Shown: positions 21,401 through 29,487, counted from the first letter of the stretch. The stretch is 64,000 nucleotides of DNA from Lumbricus terrestris (GCA_949752735.1 OX457047.1:19958372-20022371), one strand, 5' to 3'. Program-made: numbers and translations. Notes: a model not told the origin generated them from the sequence alone.

Positions 21401-23000
21401 ACTCAGGAGTGCTGCCAGGCTGCCAGCCCAGCCACAACTAGTAAGAAAGGTCTTGAGCAACTATTAGAGAGCAGGCAAATTATTCCAAGGTAGCAAGCGC
21501 AGCGTCATTGGGAGCCCATTCCAAGTGTAGGGGCCAACAACTGAGACGGCTCGACGCTGATCGAAAAGCGGGCATGAGCAAAAATGCCACCATCTCAGCT
21601 CAAAATAGAGCTCCCCAATAGCCAAAGTGTGCAAAGCTCGACGAGCTGCTAAGTCGCAGATAGAGATCGGACAAGTAGGACGGAGCACAACCAGTGAGAC
21701 ACTAACAGACATGTGCTGCTATTCTGTAGATGCGTTGCAAAGCTGGAAGCCAGTGCAAAACATCACGCATGTCTCGACAGCAGAAATAGGGGCATTTTTG
21801 GAATATGACCAATAAGCCGAGCAGCGCCGTGGGGGACTTTCACTTATGCCTAAAGCAACTTATACCTGCTCATCATTCACTAACTCAAGATGCTGTCATC
21901 CATTCACCTTACAGCAGTTCTTAATTCTCTTTCTGACCACCTTATGAACTCCGTACTGTATACTTTTAACTTTCTCCAAAGTCTCGAGCTGCAGATAATA
22001 ATGTTCTCAAAAATAGCAAGCCTGTCAAATTTGTAGTTTAGGTGGACCTTAAGCTGCTGGCCTTGTGTACAATGCAACAAGACTAGCAATAGTACTAGAA
22101 GTCATCTTTATGTTCGATGGTTAAGATTGTCCAGATTAGTCTTTCTGAATGGAATGATATAAATTGTCTCAATAAATAAATAAACCAAGCTTCCTTGAGC
22201 ATGCATTGTGTTCTATCCCACCATGGCATTCTTAAGATCAGCTTCCTCTGCTTGCTGCCTTGCTTCAACTTAAAACACACATGATTGCATCTTTAGTGTA
22301 CTGGTCCCATCTGTGAAATTAACTGCCACAAGCTGAGTGAAGTTTCCCTTACTTCATTTCAAGAAACTTTTCAACTTAAATTAAGAAAGTAATACGATAT
22401 TAATATCAATATCAACTCATTTTTTTATTATATAATAAGCAGCTATTTCCATTAGAATTAAAATAAGGGAGTAGATTTCTGTAACTAATGTTACACAAAC
22501 CCTTGTTCCCTGCAATAAATTGACACATTATTATGCACAACCCATTATATTACATATTTCAGAATTCAGCTTTAACAGTAAAACAAGTTTAAGCAGATAG
22601 ACTTGTTTATTTCAAACGAAGTAGTGAACATGCTAAACATAAAATGGCAGCCTCTAGTATCAGGCAAGTCCCACTGTCCCTGAAATAACTAGCAAAGCTA
22701 TCTCGCACTGGTATTTGAATTAGCACGCGTAACACCTTTTAATTCCGACGTTAGTTCACTCCAGACAAACCATGGACGTGTTCCAGAAGGAGAAAACTGT
22801 CCCAGTGAGGATCCTAAGCTTATCAGATAAACGCAAAGGCAAACGAAATGCCCGCTTCCTCGGGCACGCTAACTAGTCAATATGGCGGCGTTGGTGAAAA
22901 ACAGAGAACCGCTGCAAACTCAATTTTCCTACCATTTGGGCTCCTCGTCAACTTTCCGTTCCTTCTCAGACACTGGAATCGATTTCTTCTGCTTAACCAT
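233..23000 (-). CDS. CRAMP1: CRAMP1 (Cramped-like) chromatin regulator homologue, 18 exons
   Basis: Spliced gene on the minus strand. Coding exons, 5' to 3': 23000-22933, 21017-20671, 19810-19692, 19361-19199, 17991-17920, 17274-17229, 16328-16243, 15384-15188, 14650-14500, 13975-12999, 10705-10463, 9833-9588, 7516-7162, 6221-6138, 5625-5570, 4080-3909, 2743-2681, 402-233. All junctions are AG/GT and every phase matches; the sum is 3615 nt, or 1204 codons plus a stop, close to vertebrate CRAMP1. Family hallmarks seen: a SANT-type region (RRPWELWGTDDTNLFFEALF then GKDFDAIQTF and RHFYYRTSHKI), ELYGLVCYGEIRRK, RGKNLRIKVPQCRALKRLC, SWSHVQMLSQNPRL, YTLTPISISRS, and EVTVAELFIMAGRPKELILE. The family consists of nuclear chromatin factors: Drosophila Cramped is Polycomb-group related, and Cramped/CRAMP1 control linker histone H1 expression. 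Identity is by recalled similarity. The last exon is least certain, since transcription may continue past base 1. Confidence 0.88.
901..2166. mobile_element. TU-like foldback element with 15-bp tandem-repeat arms
   Basis: Left arm 901-1275 is a tandem array of about 15 bp (GGACGTTTCATCCCA and variants); right arm 1855-2166 is the same array inverted (TGGGATGAAACGTCC). The 580-bp spacer has short 'ACATAAGCCTATA' repeats. AAACTGGC flanks both ends (893-900 and 2167-2174), an 8-bp target duplication. This matches the plan of sea-urchin TU elements. Repetitive open frames through the arms are not genes. Confidence 0.8.
2175..2395 (+). mobile_element. family-1 LINE 3' end
   Basis: Starts in the RT C-terminus (AFSVVGPVIWN-like) and ends in the hairpin GGGAGCGCCTGAGTAG...GAGGTGCTATATAAATT followed by GAATGAATGAAAG. 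5' truncated and frameshifted. Confidence 0.8.
2681..2743 (-). CDS. CRAMP1: CRAMP1 exon 17
   Basis: A 63-nt exon encoding VTDSSDRFLDLDLTNSNSSF then Q. Acceptor TTTCAG, donor GTAGGT; phase 1 in and out. The acidic FLDLDL core looks like a conserved C-terminal motif. Confidence 0.72.
3362..3752. mobile_element. hAT-like short element
   Basis: Terminal inverted repeats CAGGGGCAGATCC and (reversed) CAAGGGCAGATAC. Flanks GTTTGGAG and GTTTGGGA are a degraded 8-bp duplication. It includes a partial tandem repeat of about 70 bp (3530-3650). It directly adjoins the CRAMP1 exon-16 minisatellite. Confidence 0.6.
3767..3934 (-). repeat. 42-bp minisatellite across CRAMP1 exon-16 donor
   Basis: Four nearly identical 42-bp units. 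Read on the minus strand each encodes a 14-residue repeat and carries the same GAAG/GTACTT donor. Confidence 0.9.
3909..4080 (-). CDS. CRAMP1: CRAMP1 exon 16, donor lies in a minisatellite
   Basis: Begins AITGIDAFLELSESQDAISV after TTTCAG and ends MTSLLDMSLPE before the donor GTACTT. The same donor recurs at 3867, 3825 and 3783 in the following 42-bp repeats. Each use would add 14 in-frame residues (GTCTLSLLDMSLPE). The shortest form is listed. Confidence 0.75.
4150..4320 (-). mobile_element. tRNA-derived SINE, reversed
   Basis: Starts (reverse) with TATAGCGTCCCTTCAAGATT and contains the GAGTTTCACGCTGAAGCGCA body and a decayed box B (ATTCGGATTCGCAACC). Same family as 47813-48015. Confidence 0.65.
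4960..5045 (+). mobile_element. family-1 LINE 3' tail fragment
   Basis: CTGGGAGCGCTTCTGAGTAG to GAGGCGCTATATAAATTTTC and GAAATGAAAGATTGAATGAAG: only the 3' hairpin and tail remain. Confidence 0.75.
5570..5625 (-). CDS. CRAMP1: CRAMP1 exon 15
   Basis: A 56-nt exon encoding GADQTLNTSSLISESSLPT. Acceptor TTGTCAG, donor GTAAGA. Supported by matching phases on both sides. Confidence 0.7.
6138..6221 (-). CDS. CRAMP1: CRAMP1 exon 14
   Basis: An 84-nt exon encoding TIAVFPAVERLVVSSQNDVV then VMTTVPN. Acceptor GTTTAG, donor GTAAAA; phases fit exons 13 and 15. Confidence 0.75.
6785..6850 (-). mobile_element. family-1 3' tail fragment, reversed
   Basis: (TCAA)n then TTTATATAGCGCCCCTTCAA and CTACTCAGAGGCG: the 3' hairpin in reverse. 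Confidence 0.65.
7162..7516 (-). CDS. CRAMP1: CRAMP1 exon 13
   Basis: Acceptor TTTTCAG, donor GTATTT, phase 1 out. Encodes MPRKARARNSKKPLVIQRTL followed by a Thr/Ser/Pro-rich stretch and IRRIVPVPVPA. The basic VIQRTLLPK segment is probably a conserved C-terminal nuclear element. Confidence 0.82.
7960..8150 (+). mobile_element. family-1 LINE 3' end
   Basis: Contains WNGLPLTFRSLC-like RT end, hairpin GGGAGCGACTCTGAGTAG...AGGCGCCATATAAAT and GAATGAATGAATAG tail. Confidence 0.75.
8215..9100. mobile_element. hAT-like element (CAGGGTGG ends), contains a SINE
   Basis: Ends CAGGGTGGAGATGATTT and ATTTTTATCCACCCTG; CTTCATCG on both sides (8207-8214, 9101-9108). Internal sequence is rich in GATTTAAATC. 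The right-hand 190 bp is duplicated, with an internal end at about 8907. A tRNA-SINE sits inside at 8398-8600. Confidence 0.82.
8398..8600 (+). mobile_element. tRNA-derived SINE
   Basis: tRNA-like head with box A region GTGGTGTGGTCGTTGCC and box B GGTTCGAATCC, body ACCTTGGGCAAGTCCTTCAC, and 3' end GGGAGCGCCTCTGAGTAGAG...GGGGCGCTATAACAAG shared with family-1 LINEs. Inserted in the hAT-like element. Confidence 0.85.
9109..9577 (+). mobile_element. family-1 LINE fragment abutting CRAMP1 exon 12 donor
   Basis: RT C-terminus (RVLHSAAHLLGS, HISSYMHDI), then WNGLPV-like, the hairpin GGGAGTACCTCTGAGTAG and a (GAAT)n tail ending at 9576, 11 nt from exon 12. Antisense to CRAMP1. The hAT-like element interrupts the 5' side. 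Confidence 0.8.
9588..9833 (-). CDS. CRAMP1: CRAMP1 exon 12
   Basis: Starts PSLYTFSAPVSSV after a CAG acceptor with a weak pyrimidine tract, then continues GVFRVPKSLPPKLQAKNSDG and RTIVDKKILDGLGIYH before the donor GTATGT. An alternative acceptor at TTCTCAG would break the phase. A LINE tail ends 11 nt from the donor. Confidence 0.78.
10380..10446. repeat. (AAT)n / (ATG)n microsatellite
   Basis: AATAATAATAAC-type array in intron 11 of CRAMP1, starting about 17 nt from the exon 11 donor. Confidence 0.85.
10463..10705 (-). CDS. CRAMP1: CRAMP1 exon 11
   Basis: Acceptor TGTTTAG; Ser/Arg/Lys-rich (RQNPGVSRTRKDSMSK). The donor is either GTCAGC at 10462 or GTCAAT nine bases further on; both leave phase 0, which fits exon 12. 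An (AAT)n array starts about 17 nt into the intron. Confidence 0.75.
10915..11035. repeat. dispersed repeat, also at 26440
   Basis: GTCACACCAAAGTGTGAATC followed by TGAGGCGC, after an ATT-rich stretch. The 26470 copy reads GTCACACAGAAATGTGAATC. Nature unknown. Confidence 0.5.
11119..11907. mobile_element. hAT-like element (CAAAGCTCGAGGG ends)
   Basis: Inverted ends CAAAGCTCGAGGGTACG and CGTACCCTCGAGCTTTG with identical CCATACAC flanks (11111-11118, 11908-11915). A CGTACCCTAAAATAG...CGTACGTACC block recurs near both ends in direct orientation. No transposase frame seen. Confidence 0.85.
12380..12540 (+). mobile_element. family-1 LINE 3' end
   Basis: CCTACACCCTGGGACTCTAC, then hairpin GGGAGTGCCTCAGAGTAG and GAATGAATGAATTAG tail. 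Nearly identical to the 38500-38660 fragment. Confidence 0.78.
12910..12966 (-). mobile_element. family-1 3' end fragment
   Basis: TTTATATATCGCCCGCCAAG to CACTCAGAGGCTCTCCCGATT; reversed hairpin, about 33 nt from the exon 10 donor. Confidence 0.55.
12999..13975 (-). CDS. CRAMP1: CRAMP1 exon 10 (largest, Ser/Thr/Ala-rich)
   Basis: A 977-nt exon. The first two thirds are a disordered Ser/Thr/Ala/Val-rich linker. The last third carries AAEVTVAELFIMAGRPKELI then LEYDWIR, the conserved LTLAEVYLMMGKPSKLQLEYDW-type motif of CRAMP1. The donor GTGAGT follows TVAM. A long open frame on the opposite strand is a by-product of the biased codons. Confidence 0.9.
14335..14390 (-). mobile_element. family-1 3' end fragment
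   Basis: ATTTATATACCACCCTTCAT then CTACTCAGGAGCACTCATG; decayed reverse hairpin. Confidence 0.55.
14500..14650 (-). CDS. CRAMP1: CRAMP1 exon 9
   Basis: Encodes KEALGEKVIDPLELRLHVSS then DYTLTPISISRSNSQPKL, matching the EKVTLHLFPGENCTLTPL-type family segment. The donor is GTTAGT; an in-frame stop lies just downstream, so the exon must splice there. Confidence 0.85.
15188..15384 (-). CDS. CRAMP1: CRAMP1 exon 8
   Basis: Encodes LPEKVTLKMHPRTNASWSHV, QMLSQNPRL and FDYLNRKW, matching the conserved family region (QPRNNHAW..VQSLAQNPRL...FLKQKW). Acceptor TTTCAG, donor GTGACT, phase 0 out. Confidence 0.92.
15560..15627 (+). mobile_element. family-1 3' end fragment
   Basis: GCGCCTCTGAGTAGATTTAT...GGGGCGCTATATAAATTTTC then GAATGAATGAATG. 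Confidence 0.75.
16243..16328 (-). CDS. CRAMP1: CRAMP1 exon 7
   Basis: Encodes STMIRVRGKNLRIKVPQCRA then LKRLCNVEG, a highly conserved family block (RNLRIK..MCRALKKLCDPDG in vertebrates). Acceptor TTTACAG, donor GTAACC. Confidence 0.93.
16570..16770. repeat. 26-bp AT-rich tandem repeat
   Basis: About eight units of ATGAATAACTTTTAATGAAA with TTTC; variants in each copy. In CRAMP1 intron 6. Confidence 0.85.
17229..17274 (-). CDS. CRAMP1: CRAMP1 exon 6
   Basis: A 46-nt exon encoding KVNKIWSRLNELLTQG, equivalent to the KLNEL segment of vertebrate CRAMP1. Acceptor TTTCAG, donor GTGAGT. Found by phase and homology because it is too short to stand out as an open frame. Confidence 0.85.
17920..17991 (-). 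CDS. CRAMP1: CRAMP1 exon 5
   Basis: A 72-nt exon encoding DSRKQALELYGLVCYGEIRR then KSLL. It matches the ELYGLICYGELRKK block of the family. Donor GTAAGC; phase 1 on both sides. Confidence 0.9.
18714..18775. mobile_element. piggyBac-like MITE, 62 bp
   Basis: CCCTTTAACGACCAGC and its exact inverse GCTGGTCGTTAAAGGG enclose about 30 bp; TTAA stands on both sides (18710-18713, 18776-18779). Confidence 0.75.
19199..19361 (-). CDS. CRAMP1: CRAMP1 exon 4 (SANT region, second half)
   Basis: Begins HGKDFDAIQTFMAQRHKKRG and includes KDQIRHFYYRTSHKIS, the most conserved stretch of Cramped proteins (helix 3 of the SANT fold plus the RHFYYRT motif). Acceptor TTTTAG, donor GTAACA, phase 1. Confidence 0.92.
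19692..19810 (-). CDS. CRAMP1: CRAMP1 exon 3 (SANT region, first half)
   Basis: Acceptor TTTTCAG, donor GTATTG. Contains RRPWELWGTDDTNLFFEALF, matching the conserved tryptophan-containing start of the Cramped SANT-like domain. It ends in phase 0 after a Glu codon. Confidence 0.88.
20190..20410. repeat. degenerate tandem repeat
   Basis: Repeated CACTCACAGCAACTGTGCTA / CTTACACCAGCTGTGCTACC units in CRAMP1 intron 2. Confidence 0.75.
20671..21017 (-). CDS. CRAMP1: CRAMP1 exon 2
   Basis: Acceptor TTCAG and donor GTTAGC. Encodes a low-complexity Ser/Ala/Thr/Pro N-terminal region with basic patches (TKRTRSRPPP; KRPAQEIPSKKIPPKKQ) that could act as nuclear localisation signals. The phase is consistent with both neighbouring exons. 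Poorly conserved sequence, so assignment rests on phase and position. Confidence 0.75.
21345..21830 (-). mobile_element. family-1 LINE, 3' part, reversed
   Basis: Starts (CATT)n then ACTTATATAGCAAGCCTTCA (reverse hairpin), followed by an RT C-terminus on the minus strand (RRAVSVVGPYTWNGLPMTLR). In CRAMP1 intron 1. Confidence 0.8.
22878..22890 (+). promoter_or_regulatory. candidate YY1-type site near CRAMP1 promoter
   Basis: CAATATGGCGGCG matches the AAnATGGCGGC form of the YY1 site. It lies about 45 nt inside intron 1, a usual place for such sites in animal housekeeping promoters. It also makes a spurious start on the plus strand. Motif match only. Confidence 0.35.
22933..23000 (-). CDS. CRAMP1: CRAMP1 exon 1 (start codon)
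   Basis: Encodes MVKQKKSIPVSEKERKVDEE then PK, ending in two bases before the donor GTAGGA. Those two bases join the first base of exon 2 to make Trp, so the phase fits. The basic, lysine-rich start suits a nuclear protein. The 5' UTR continues to higher coordinates in the local GC-richer patch (to about 23180). Confidence 0.75.
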
Positions 23001-23180
23001 CGATGGAGGTTATCCTCTGCGCTCAAAAGTTCGCCGCCAACGGGTTCGAATTCTATCGGGACGGAAGACCGTGCTACGCGAGCCGTTGTTTGTAGAACAG
23101 TCAGCTTCGGCTGTCGGTGAATTCAGCCTAACAAAGCCCAGGTTGAACAACTTCACTACACGGCGCTCTGCTAAGATTTA

Positions 23181-24979
23181 AAGTATTTCGATTAATTTTT
23201 CGATTCAAACCGAACTTAAACGATCGTTTTATCCTAAATTTATTCTATTTTCGATTTATTAAGCTTTTAGGAGGAAACTTTGTCGAAATTTTTAAAATAA
23301 CTAAGAGTTTGTATAGCCTATTGACTTCGACGAAAGGGAACTTGCAGGAAAATGGGAGGCTGTTAATTTTTTGTGTTAATTTTTGGTCTTCGTTCATCAC
23401 AATAAAAACCATTTTATATCGTTTTGTTGCAGACTTATATGTCATAGAGCAGCAAAACAATGTGTTTAATATGCACTGGTAAAGATATTTGACATTATTT
23501 GATTTTGGGGGTCATTTCAATCGACGTTTCTGATTGAAAGCGATGCGTTCTCTTTAAAATTAATATAGACTAGCTGCCATTATATTTTGCAAACTAAAGT
23601 GGCTTTAAAAAATTAAATATTAGGCCTATTCGTTTCACACAACACAGTCATAGAGCTTTTACGAGTTTTGCAAATCACAAGTCGTTTAAATAATATAGCT
23701 GCATATCAAATATTGTAGGCTAAACCAACGTTTAATATGATTGACTGTCAATTAAGGGAATTGCTGTTTGGAGTAGGTATATAGTAGGCTCAGCTAGTAA
23801 AATGCATAAATAATTTATATTATCCTTTCAAATTGTTTTAGAGATGGACACTTGAAATGGTTTTTAATTTATTGGTTTTGTCAATACCATAATATTATAT
23901 GGGCTAATGGTCAATATTTAAAAAAAGTTTAATCAGATAAGGGTTTATAGACATTCGTATCAACAAAAGAATTTCATCGGAGCTCTTGCTTTTTTAAATG
24001 CTAAAGGTAAAATCTAAAATTATAATAAAAAAATCACTTAATATTGATCTGAAAATATGTAGTATCTAAAGCCACGAAACGGTTAGGAATTTCGCTTTAT
24101 AAAAGTTCAATCCAAAAGCCACGAAACGGTTAGGAACTTAGCTTTATAGAAGTTCAATCCAACTCGTAAGCCTATAGATAGCCAAACGCTGATTACCGTG
24201 AGACTTCGGAGAATGCGTAGAAATGCCAACAAATAAAGGCGAACTTATGCTGAACAATGTTTTTCACATAAGTTTGGAGTAACTTACTGCAAATGTACTC
24301 TAAGAATTCCTAACAGATTCGTTGAATTTGAGCTGCAAAGTATACTTTAATCCAGTGAAACTCAGCTGTTTACAAACACGCGTGGAGGTCACGTTGCGCG
24401 AAGCTGTGGCGTCAGCGGGAAACCCCATTTCATTGGCTAAGAATGACGTAGCTCCACCCATCAATAAGCCTAAATTTGAAAGAAGTCACTTATTGTATTA
24501 TATTTTTGTTCCGGTACTCGATTTAGGTCTCTTAAGAGCTTTTTTAAAAGTATAAATATTTAAAACATTTAATTGAAAATAAAACTGCTCAGACTTCAGA
24601 TTATATTTTATGACACTTATGAATAATGGGCGGAGTAGCTCTTTGATTGACATCATATCGTCCAATCAAGTCTAATCGTTATGTGGGAATTTTTCGGACG
24701 CTTCCTGTGAGTTAAATGCACATCAAAATAACTTAGGGTGCGTTTCTTGAGCATACTCAAATCAGAAAATATATCATTTAAATACAAATTGCACACTCAG
24801 TCATTAACAGACAATGGTTTTGTTCCACGATTATTAGATCAACTTTTTGACTTAAATTAAACCAAACACCTAAATGTAAGATAATTAAACACACAATCAA
24901 TACAGCCATGTCCGCTAAGCAACAGCGTCGACGTATTATTTCACGCGTGAAAATTAAAAATAAATAATGACGCAAATCT
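23181..24979. other. intergenic, AT-rich
   Basis: Between the divergent CRAMP1 and calcyphosin-like genes. No gene recognised. A 44-bp direct repeat pair (AAAGCCACGAAACGGTTAGG) occurs at about 24072-24163. Confidence 0.6.
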
Positions 24980-24994
24980 GTTGCTATGGTAAGC
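24980..24994 (+). promoter_or_regulatory. candidate RFX X-box upstream of the calcyphosin-like gene
   Basis: GTTGCTATGGTAAGC approximates the RFX X-box (GTnRCC n1-3 RGYAAC) and sits about 270 nt before the start codon. A half-site (GCTAAGCAAC) lies about 60 nt further upstream. Calcyphosin-like genes are often expressed in ciliated cells, where RFX factors act. Motif inference only. Confidence 0.35.
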
Positions 24995-25255
24995 TTACAG
25001 GTCTACGTTCTTTAGCGTCATTCTCCAGTTAAAAATAAACATACGACAAGCTACTAAAAGTTTTGAGTAAAAACAGATAAAAAAAATTGCAACATTCTGC
25101 CAAAAATAGTCGATTAGGCTACAGCAGTAGGTTTGCTGAGATCACAGCTAAACTAGGAAACGGTGATTATATCCCCATAGGAACTGTGTGTGAATTTTAG
25201 GAACTGTGTGTGTGAACTTCAGTACTGTGTCTTACACATTTTGCGTCCGTCAGAT

Positions 25256-25861
25256 ATGAACCGCGAGTGCAATAGAACACGATTGGAAGAGACTGTGGCC
25301 AAGCTGAAGGGCGTCTGTCGTAGTCATGGCGTGGCTGGGGTTCGAGATCTGGGTAACACGCTTTGCGCATACGATCCAAACGACCCTGGCACGCTCGCGT
25401 ACTCGGAGTTCAGAAAGGGCATGCGTGATTTCGGCCTATTGAGGAATTGTTCGGAGGCCGAATGCCTGAACATGTTCAACTGCCTGGATTATTCGGGAAC
25501 CGGGAAGATATCGACAGACGACCTCATGGACTTGGTCCGTCAACCGATGTCCCGATGGCGTATCGGCATCGTCGAAAAGGTCTTCTTTATGGTGGACCAA
25601 GATCACGACGGTCTGGTGACGTTCAACGACCTCAAGATCGCTTACAACTACAAGAAGCACCCGAAATATCAGAGCGGCGAGTGGACTTGCGAAATGCTTT
25701 TCGAAAACTTCGCGAGACATTTCGTGTCAGGTTCTCCGGGCCAACAGAGCAACGCTGTGGTGACCATGATGGAGTTTCTGGACTTCTATGCTGGTCTCAG
25801 CATGTTCATTTCGCGGGACGTTGAATTCGACTACATTGTACGATTCAATTGGAAAGTCTAA
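25256..25861 (+). CDS. calcyphosin-like EF-hand protein, single coding exon
   Basis: A 201-residue Ca-binding protein of the calcyphosin (CAPS/CAPSL) family. It begins MNRECNRTRLEETVAKLKGV. EF-hand-like loops appear around DPNDPGTLAYSEF, DYSGTGKISTDDL and DQDHDGLVTFNDL. The third, with D-x-D-x-D-G, is the best; the first has lost several ligands. The segments PMSRWRIGIVEKVFFMVDQD and NYKKHPKYQSGEWT, plus the C-terminal RFNWKV, match the family (PMSRAR, HHPKYQNGEWT, TAWKL). Vertebrate relatives have several introns; here the frame is uninterrupted, so it may be a retrocopy or have lost its introns. An upstream in-frame Met at 25190 exists, but alignment starts at 25256; CGTCAG just before it could be an acceptor of a 5' UTR exon. 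GC-rich against AT-rich flanks. It is divergent from CRAMP1. Confidence 0.88.
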   Translation: MNRECNRTRLEETVAKLKGVCRSHGVAGVRDLGNTLCAYDPNDPGTLAYSEFRKGMRDFGLLRNCSEAECLNMFNCLDYSGTGKISTDDLMDLVRQPMSRWRIGIVEKVFFMVDQDHDGLVTFNDLKIAYNYKKHPKYQSGEWTCEMLFENFARHFVSGSPGQQSNAVVTMMEFLDFYAGLSMFISRDVEFDYIVRFNWKV

Positions 25862-27893
25862 ACATGATCACTCGTATAAAAAAATCGCAATAACGAAAGG
25901 TTGTTATCGAGGCATGTTAGAATGAACAAATTGACTAATTAAGGTCACTGCATGCTGCTGCTTAGCAGTAAACTTTGCCGTAATTATGATCCATAGGTAG
26001 GTTATCCAAGTAGGTGTTTGCCGATAGAGTAGGCTATTCGTTTTGTTCTGAGTAAAACATACTGGCATACAGTGAAGTACACTTTGAATAAATTGCAGTA
26101 AATGTCATGATCCACTGTGGCATAGGAAGATAAGTAATGCCTATGCCTGGCCAATGAGCAGAGCAATGTCTAGACAATAATTTGTGGATTCTATGACCTG
26201 TAGACTTTGATTAGATGGGTGGAGAACACTGATAATTACAGTCTCGAAATCTAGTGTCTTGATATCTAATTCTCTATAGGAGCACTATGCAAATTAAATA
26301 TATGCATTTATATTGGCTATATAATATTATACAAAATGCCTGTATTTTAACTGCTGCAAATTGGTTCTTGACTTAGTGCATAAAGTACTGTGAAAACTGA
26401 AAACTATGAATATAAAGGTTTTATTCAAGCATCAATCAAGTTATGGCTAGAGCTTATTATAATTAATAATAATTAAATTTGTAAAATGCATGGTCACACA
26501 GAAATGTGAATCTGAGGTGCAAGCAGCCAGCCTCCAGGAGATTTAAGATGCAATTATATGTCCAAATGCATGAAAGCCGAAATGAAAGAGTCCCTACACA
26601 GATACAGGGTGGGCACAATTTCCCAGTGAATAAAGAAGGAATCAGAAATGAGCCAAAACTCATGTGGGGAGGGGAAGGCCAGTCCGGGACGGAGAAGGAA
26701 AGGGATTGAGCCCAGTTGTTTGAGTTTTTTTTGGGTGGGAGTAGAAGCTCTGGAAAGAGCGTAACACTTTTTGAAGGAAGGAAGGGAATTTGAGCTACAA
26801 AGAGAATGTGGCAATCGATTCTATTCCTTGTTGAAAATGAACACACAAGAAATACACAAACACAAACAATTTTTCATAATTAATTTGCAGTTATCTAGTA
26901 ATGTACACAATGATCGCAACTAATTTAAGGCACGCTAAATGGATACTGAAACCAAAACTAGAAAATACAGTCATTTGACAGTGTATTAACTAGATATATG
27001 TATACAGATTAATGAATAACAATGTAATCAGTAGACACCTGTAAATGTATATACATATAATTCGTCTACGCTATGCATAATATATGTGCATATAAACATA
27101 TTTATTGGCATAAGCATGCAACATTCGACAAATTTATAAATTGTGTACATTATAATCGATATGTAAAATAGCGTTAATATCAGTTCATTAACTAAAACAG
27201 AAGTCAGAATTTCTGTACAAAATCAAATTTCTACATACCTGCTTGTTATCTCCCTCTTCTAGTCGGTTTCATTTCTCAGACCACATCAATCTTAAGTCAG
27301 TGGAAAAGGGCCTGCATAGAAACCATGCGGTTCAGGGTCAATAACCTCTTCACACGATTTAATCTCTTCTGCATCAATGACATGTTCATGTGATCCCATC
27401 TCTTATTGTGACACCCGCACTCATTATTCTTCTTCTAGAATAATGCTGTCAATTATAGCCGATTACAAAATAGACGCCCTAAATAAATGGTCTACAGAAG
27501 TAACACAAACGGCCATCTGACAGGAAGAAGCTGATGTTAAGGAAAGATTATGTTAATGCCCCCAAGAGATGACTTCACATTAGGGTAACTTGCTCAACAA
27601 ATTGTTTCTGAAGATTAATCGATATTCTGACCAGTGTTCTTATACCACAATGTTCTTCAAGCATAAGTCAATGTATGCTAATTGCATTTAAACAAGAGCT
27701 CTCATCATTCAGCTATTCCCATCTGCCTTTGAAGGAAAAATACCTGGATTGCAAGATCTTTTCTCAGAAGTGCAGGTACAAGTTACGATGGTTAAACCTC
27801 TCCTAACAGGATGCAAGCTATCAACAAACATAATAACATTTCATAACATGAACTGCGATTCAAACTGCAGAAGTACTGACCAGAAGTACTGAC
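25862..27893. other. intergenic, AT-rich
   Basis: Nothing gene-like. Holds the second copy of the dispersed repeat seen at 10915 (near 26440-26560). The calcyphosin-like 3' UTR may end after an AATAAA at about 26087. Confidence 0.5.
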
Positions 27894-28255
27894 CAGTGCC
27901 GGATTTACCATTAAGCTAAAAAGCTTAGGGTCTTGCAATCTGTCGAGAGCCACAAAATCTTTCTATAATTAGTTTTAAAACTACATTGAAGTACTATTTC
28001 AATGGTATACTATATTAAAATCTAGGATTGAGATCAAGCCAACCAAATGATTAATAACTAATTAAGTAATCGGTAGACGCATTCATTTGAAAACAATTTG
28101 AATTTTTCAATTCGAATGCTTTGCTGTCAACTGTTCAACTAAAAGATACAATGTTTTCAAGCTTTGTGAGACCGTTTGCTATATTTTTCGAACAAGAGAT
28201 CTTCATGCTTTCCATGAGACCTCACAAAACCTAAAAAAACCTAAATCCGGCACTA
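27894..28255. mobile_element. hAT-like short element
   Basis: Ends CAGTGCCGGATTTAC and TAAATCCGGCACTA. Flanks GTACTGAC and GCATTGAC agree at six of eight bases, an old target duplication. Confidence 0.6.
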
Positions 28256-29407
28256 GCATTGACAACAAGCCATATGATTACTATTTTTGGCCTTGGTAAC
28301 TTCATTCAGAGACAAAATGTTAAATAATAACTTACTCAATGCCGAGCAAATACCCAAATATTCACAACGTTTTGCAGTACTGGTTTGATTTTCCAACCGT
28401 GATAGTGTTTACAGGTATCTACGTTGATCTATTTATTTACAAGTAAACCAATTGCATACAATTCTTGAAATAGCATTCAATTCGGCACATATCAATTCCA
28501 ATAAATCTAAAAAAATTGGTCTTTAACAGCTGAACATTGAAAACAGAGCTTCATTTATGATACAACGGTTAACAATACTACAGTAGCTACAACGTCTGCG
28601 TTAGCACTTTAAAGATGACCTGCATTGGTTTCCTCCGTCACTTTTATTACACTCTTACTGTTACACTTACATTACAACTCCTGCACTAATACCCAACTTT
28701 CTGCCATTGCAAAAACCTTCACAATGAACGTTCCGTAAGATTAAGTTTAAAAGAAAATTCATCAAACTGCAATGTGTAATGCCAATCTCTCAAATCTCTG
28801 TTACATCCAAACTGTCCATATTAAGCTGTTTTCTAAACCAATTCTTCATCTTAAAACAATGACTAAACATAATTGTGAATGTTTGGCAGTCTAACTTTTG
28901 AATCTTCATGCTTTTACAATGAAGCTTTCTATTATTTGAAATCATCAGATTTAAATTCTACCATATAACTTTGGCAGCAGTGCTGTTTTGATGAATTTAA
29001 CAATTTAATTGAATCATATGACAGAAAACACACATATGAATCATTCTTAGAATAAAATATAGAAATCAGAAACCCAAAAATGTAATAACAGAAAAAATGC
29101 TTCCAATGTTGTCGCTCTCAAGGCATACTTTAGCAGCAAGTAGAGTAACAAAAAATTATATTAATTTAGTAAAAAATTGAGAATACATTCCATCTAATCA
29201 ACTGCCCTCAAAACATTCGTTGCCATCACTACGTTCAAATTCCGAAACCTAGTTGTTTTTGAAAGCTATCGAACATTGACAGAATGATACAATTTTTTGC
29301 CTGGGACAGAAGGATTCGATTTTTTGCCTGGTTAACAAATAAAAAGCATTCGACTTAACAGAAGCAAGGCCAAGACAGAGACACAACCATTTAAATTTTA
29401 AATGGCT
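28256..29407. other. intergenic, AT-rich
   Basis: I see no gene or clear repeat here. Confidence 0.5.
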
Positions 29408-29487
29408 CAAGGCATACGTACAAAAACCAACGCTCCAGAGAGGTCAGGTTGAGCACAAGGCACTACAGAAGTCAACTGGTACAAGAA
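29408..29487. repeat. 80-bp direct duplication, copy A
   Basis: Nearly identical to 29935-30014 (CAAGGCATACGTACAAAAAC to AACTGGTACAAGAA); one difference noticed. Confidence 0.9.

Noticed and set aside
22848..23181. Plus-strand frames starting ATGGCGGCG or nearby
   Set aside because: They overlap CRAMP1 exon 1 and its donor in antisense; the ATGGCGG is better read as a YY1-type site.
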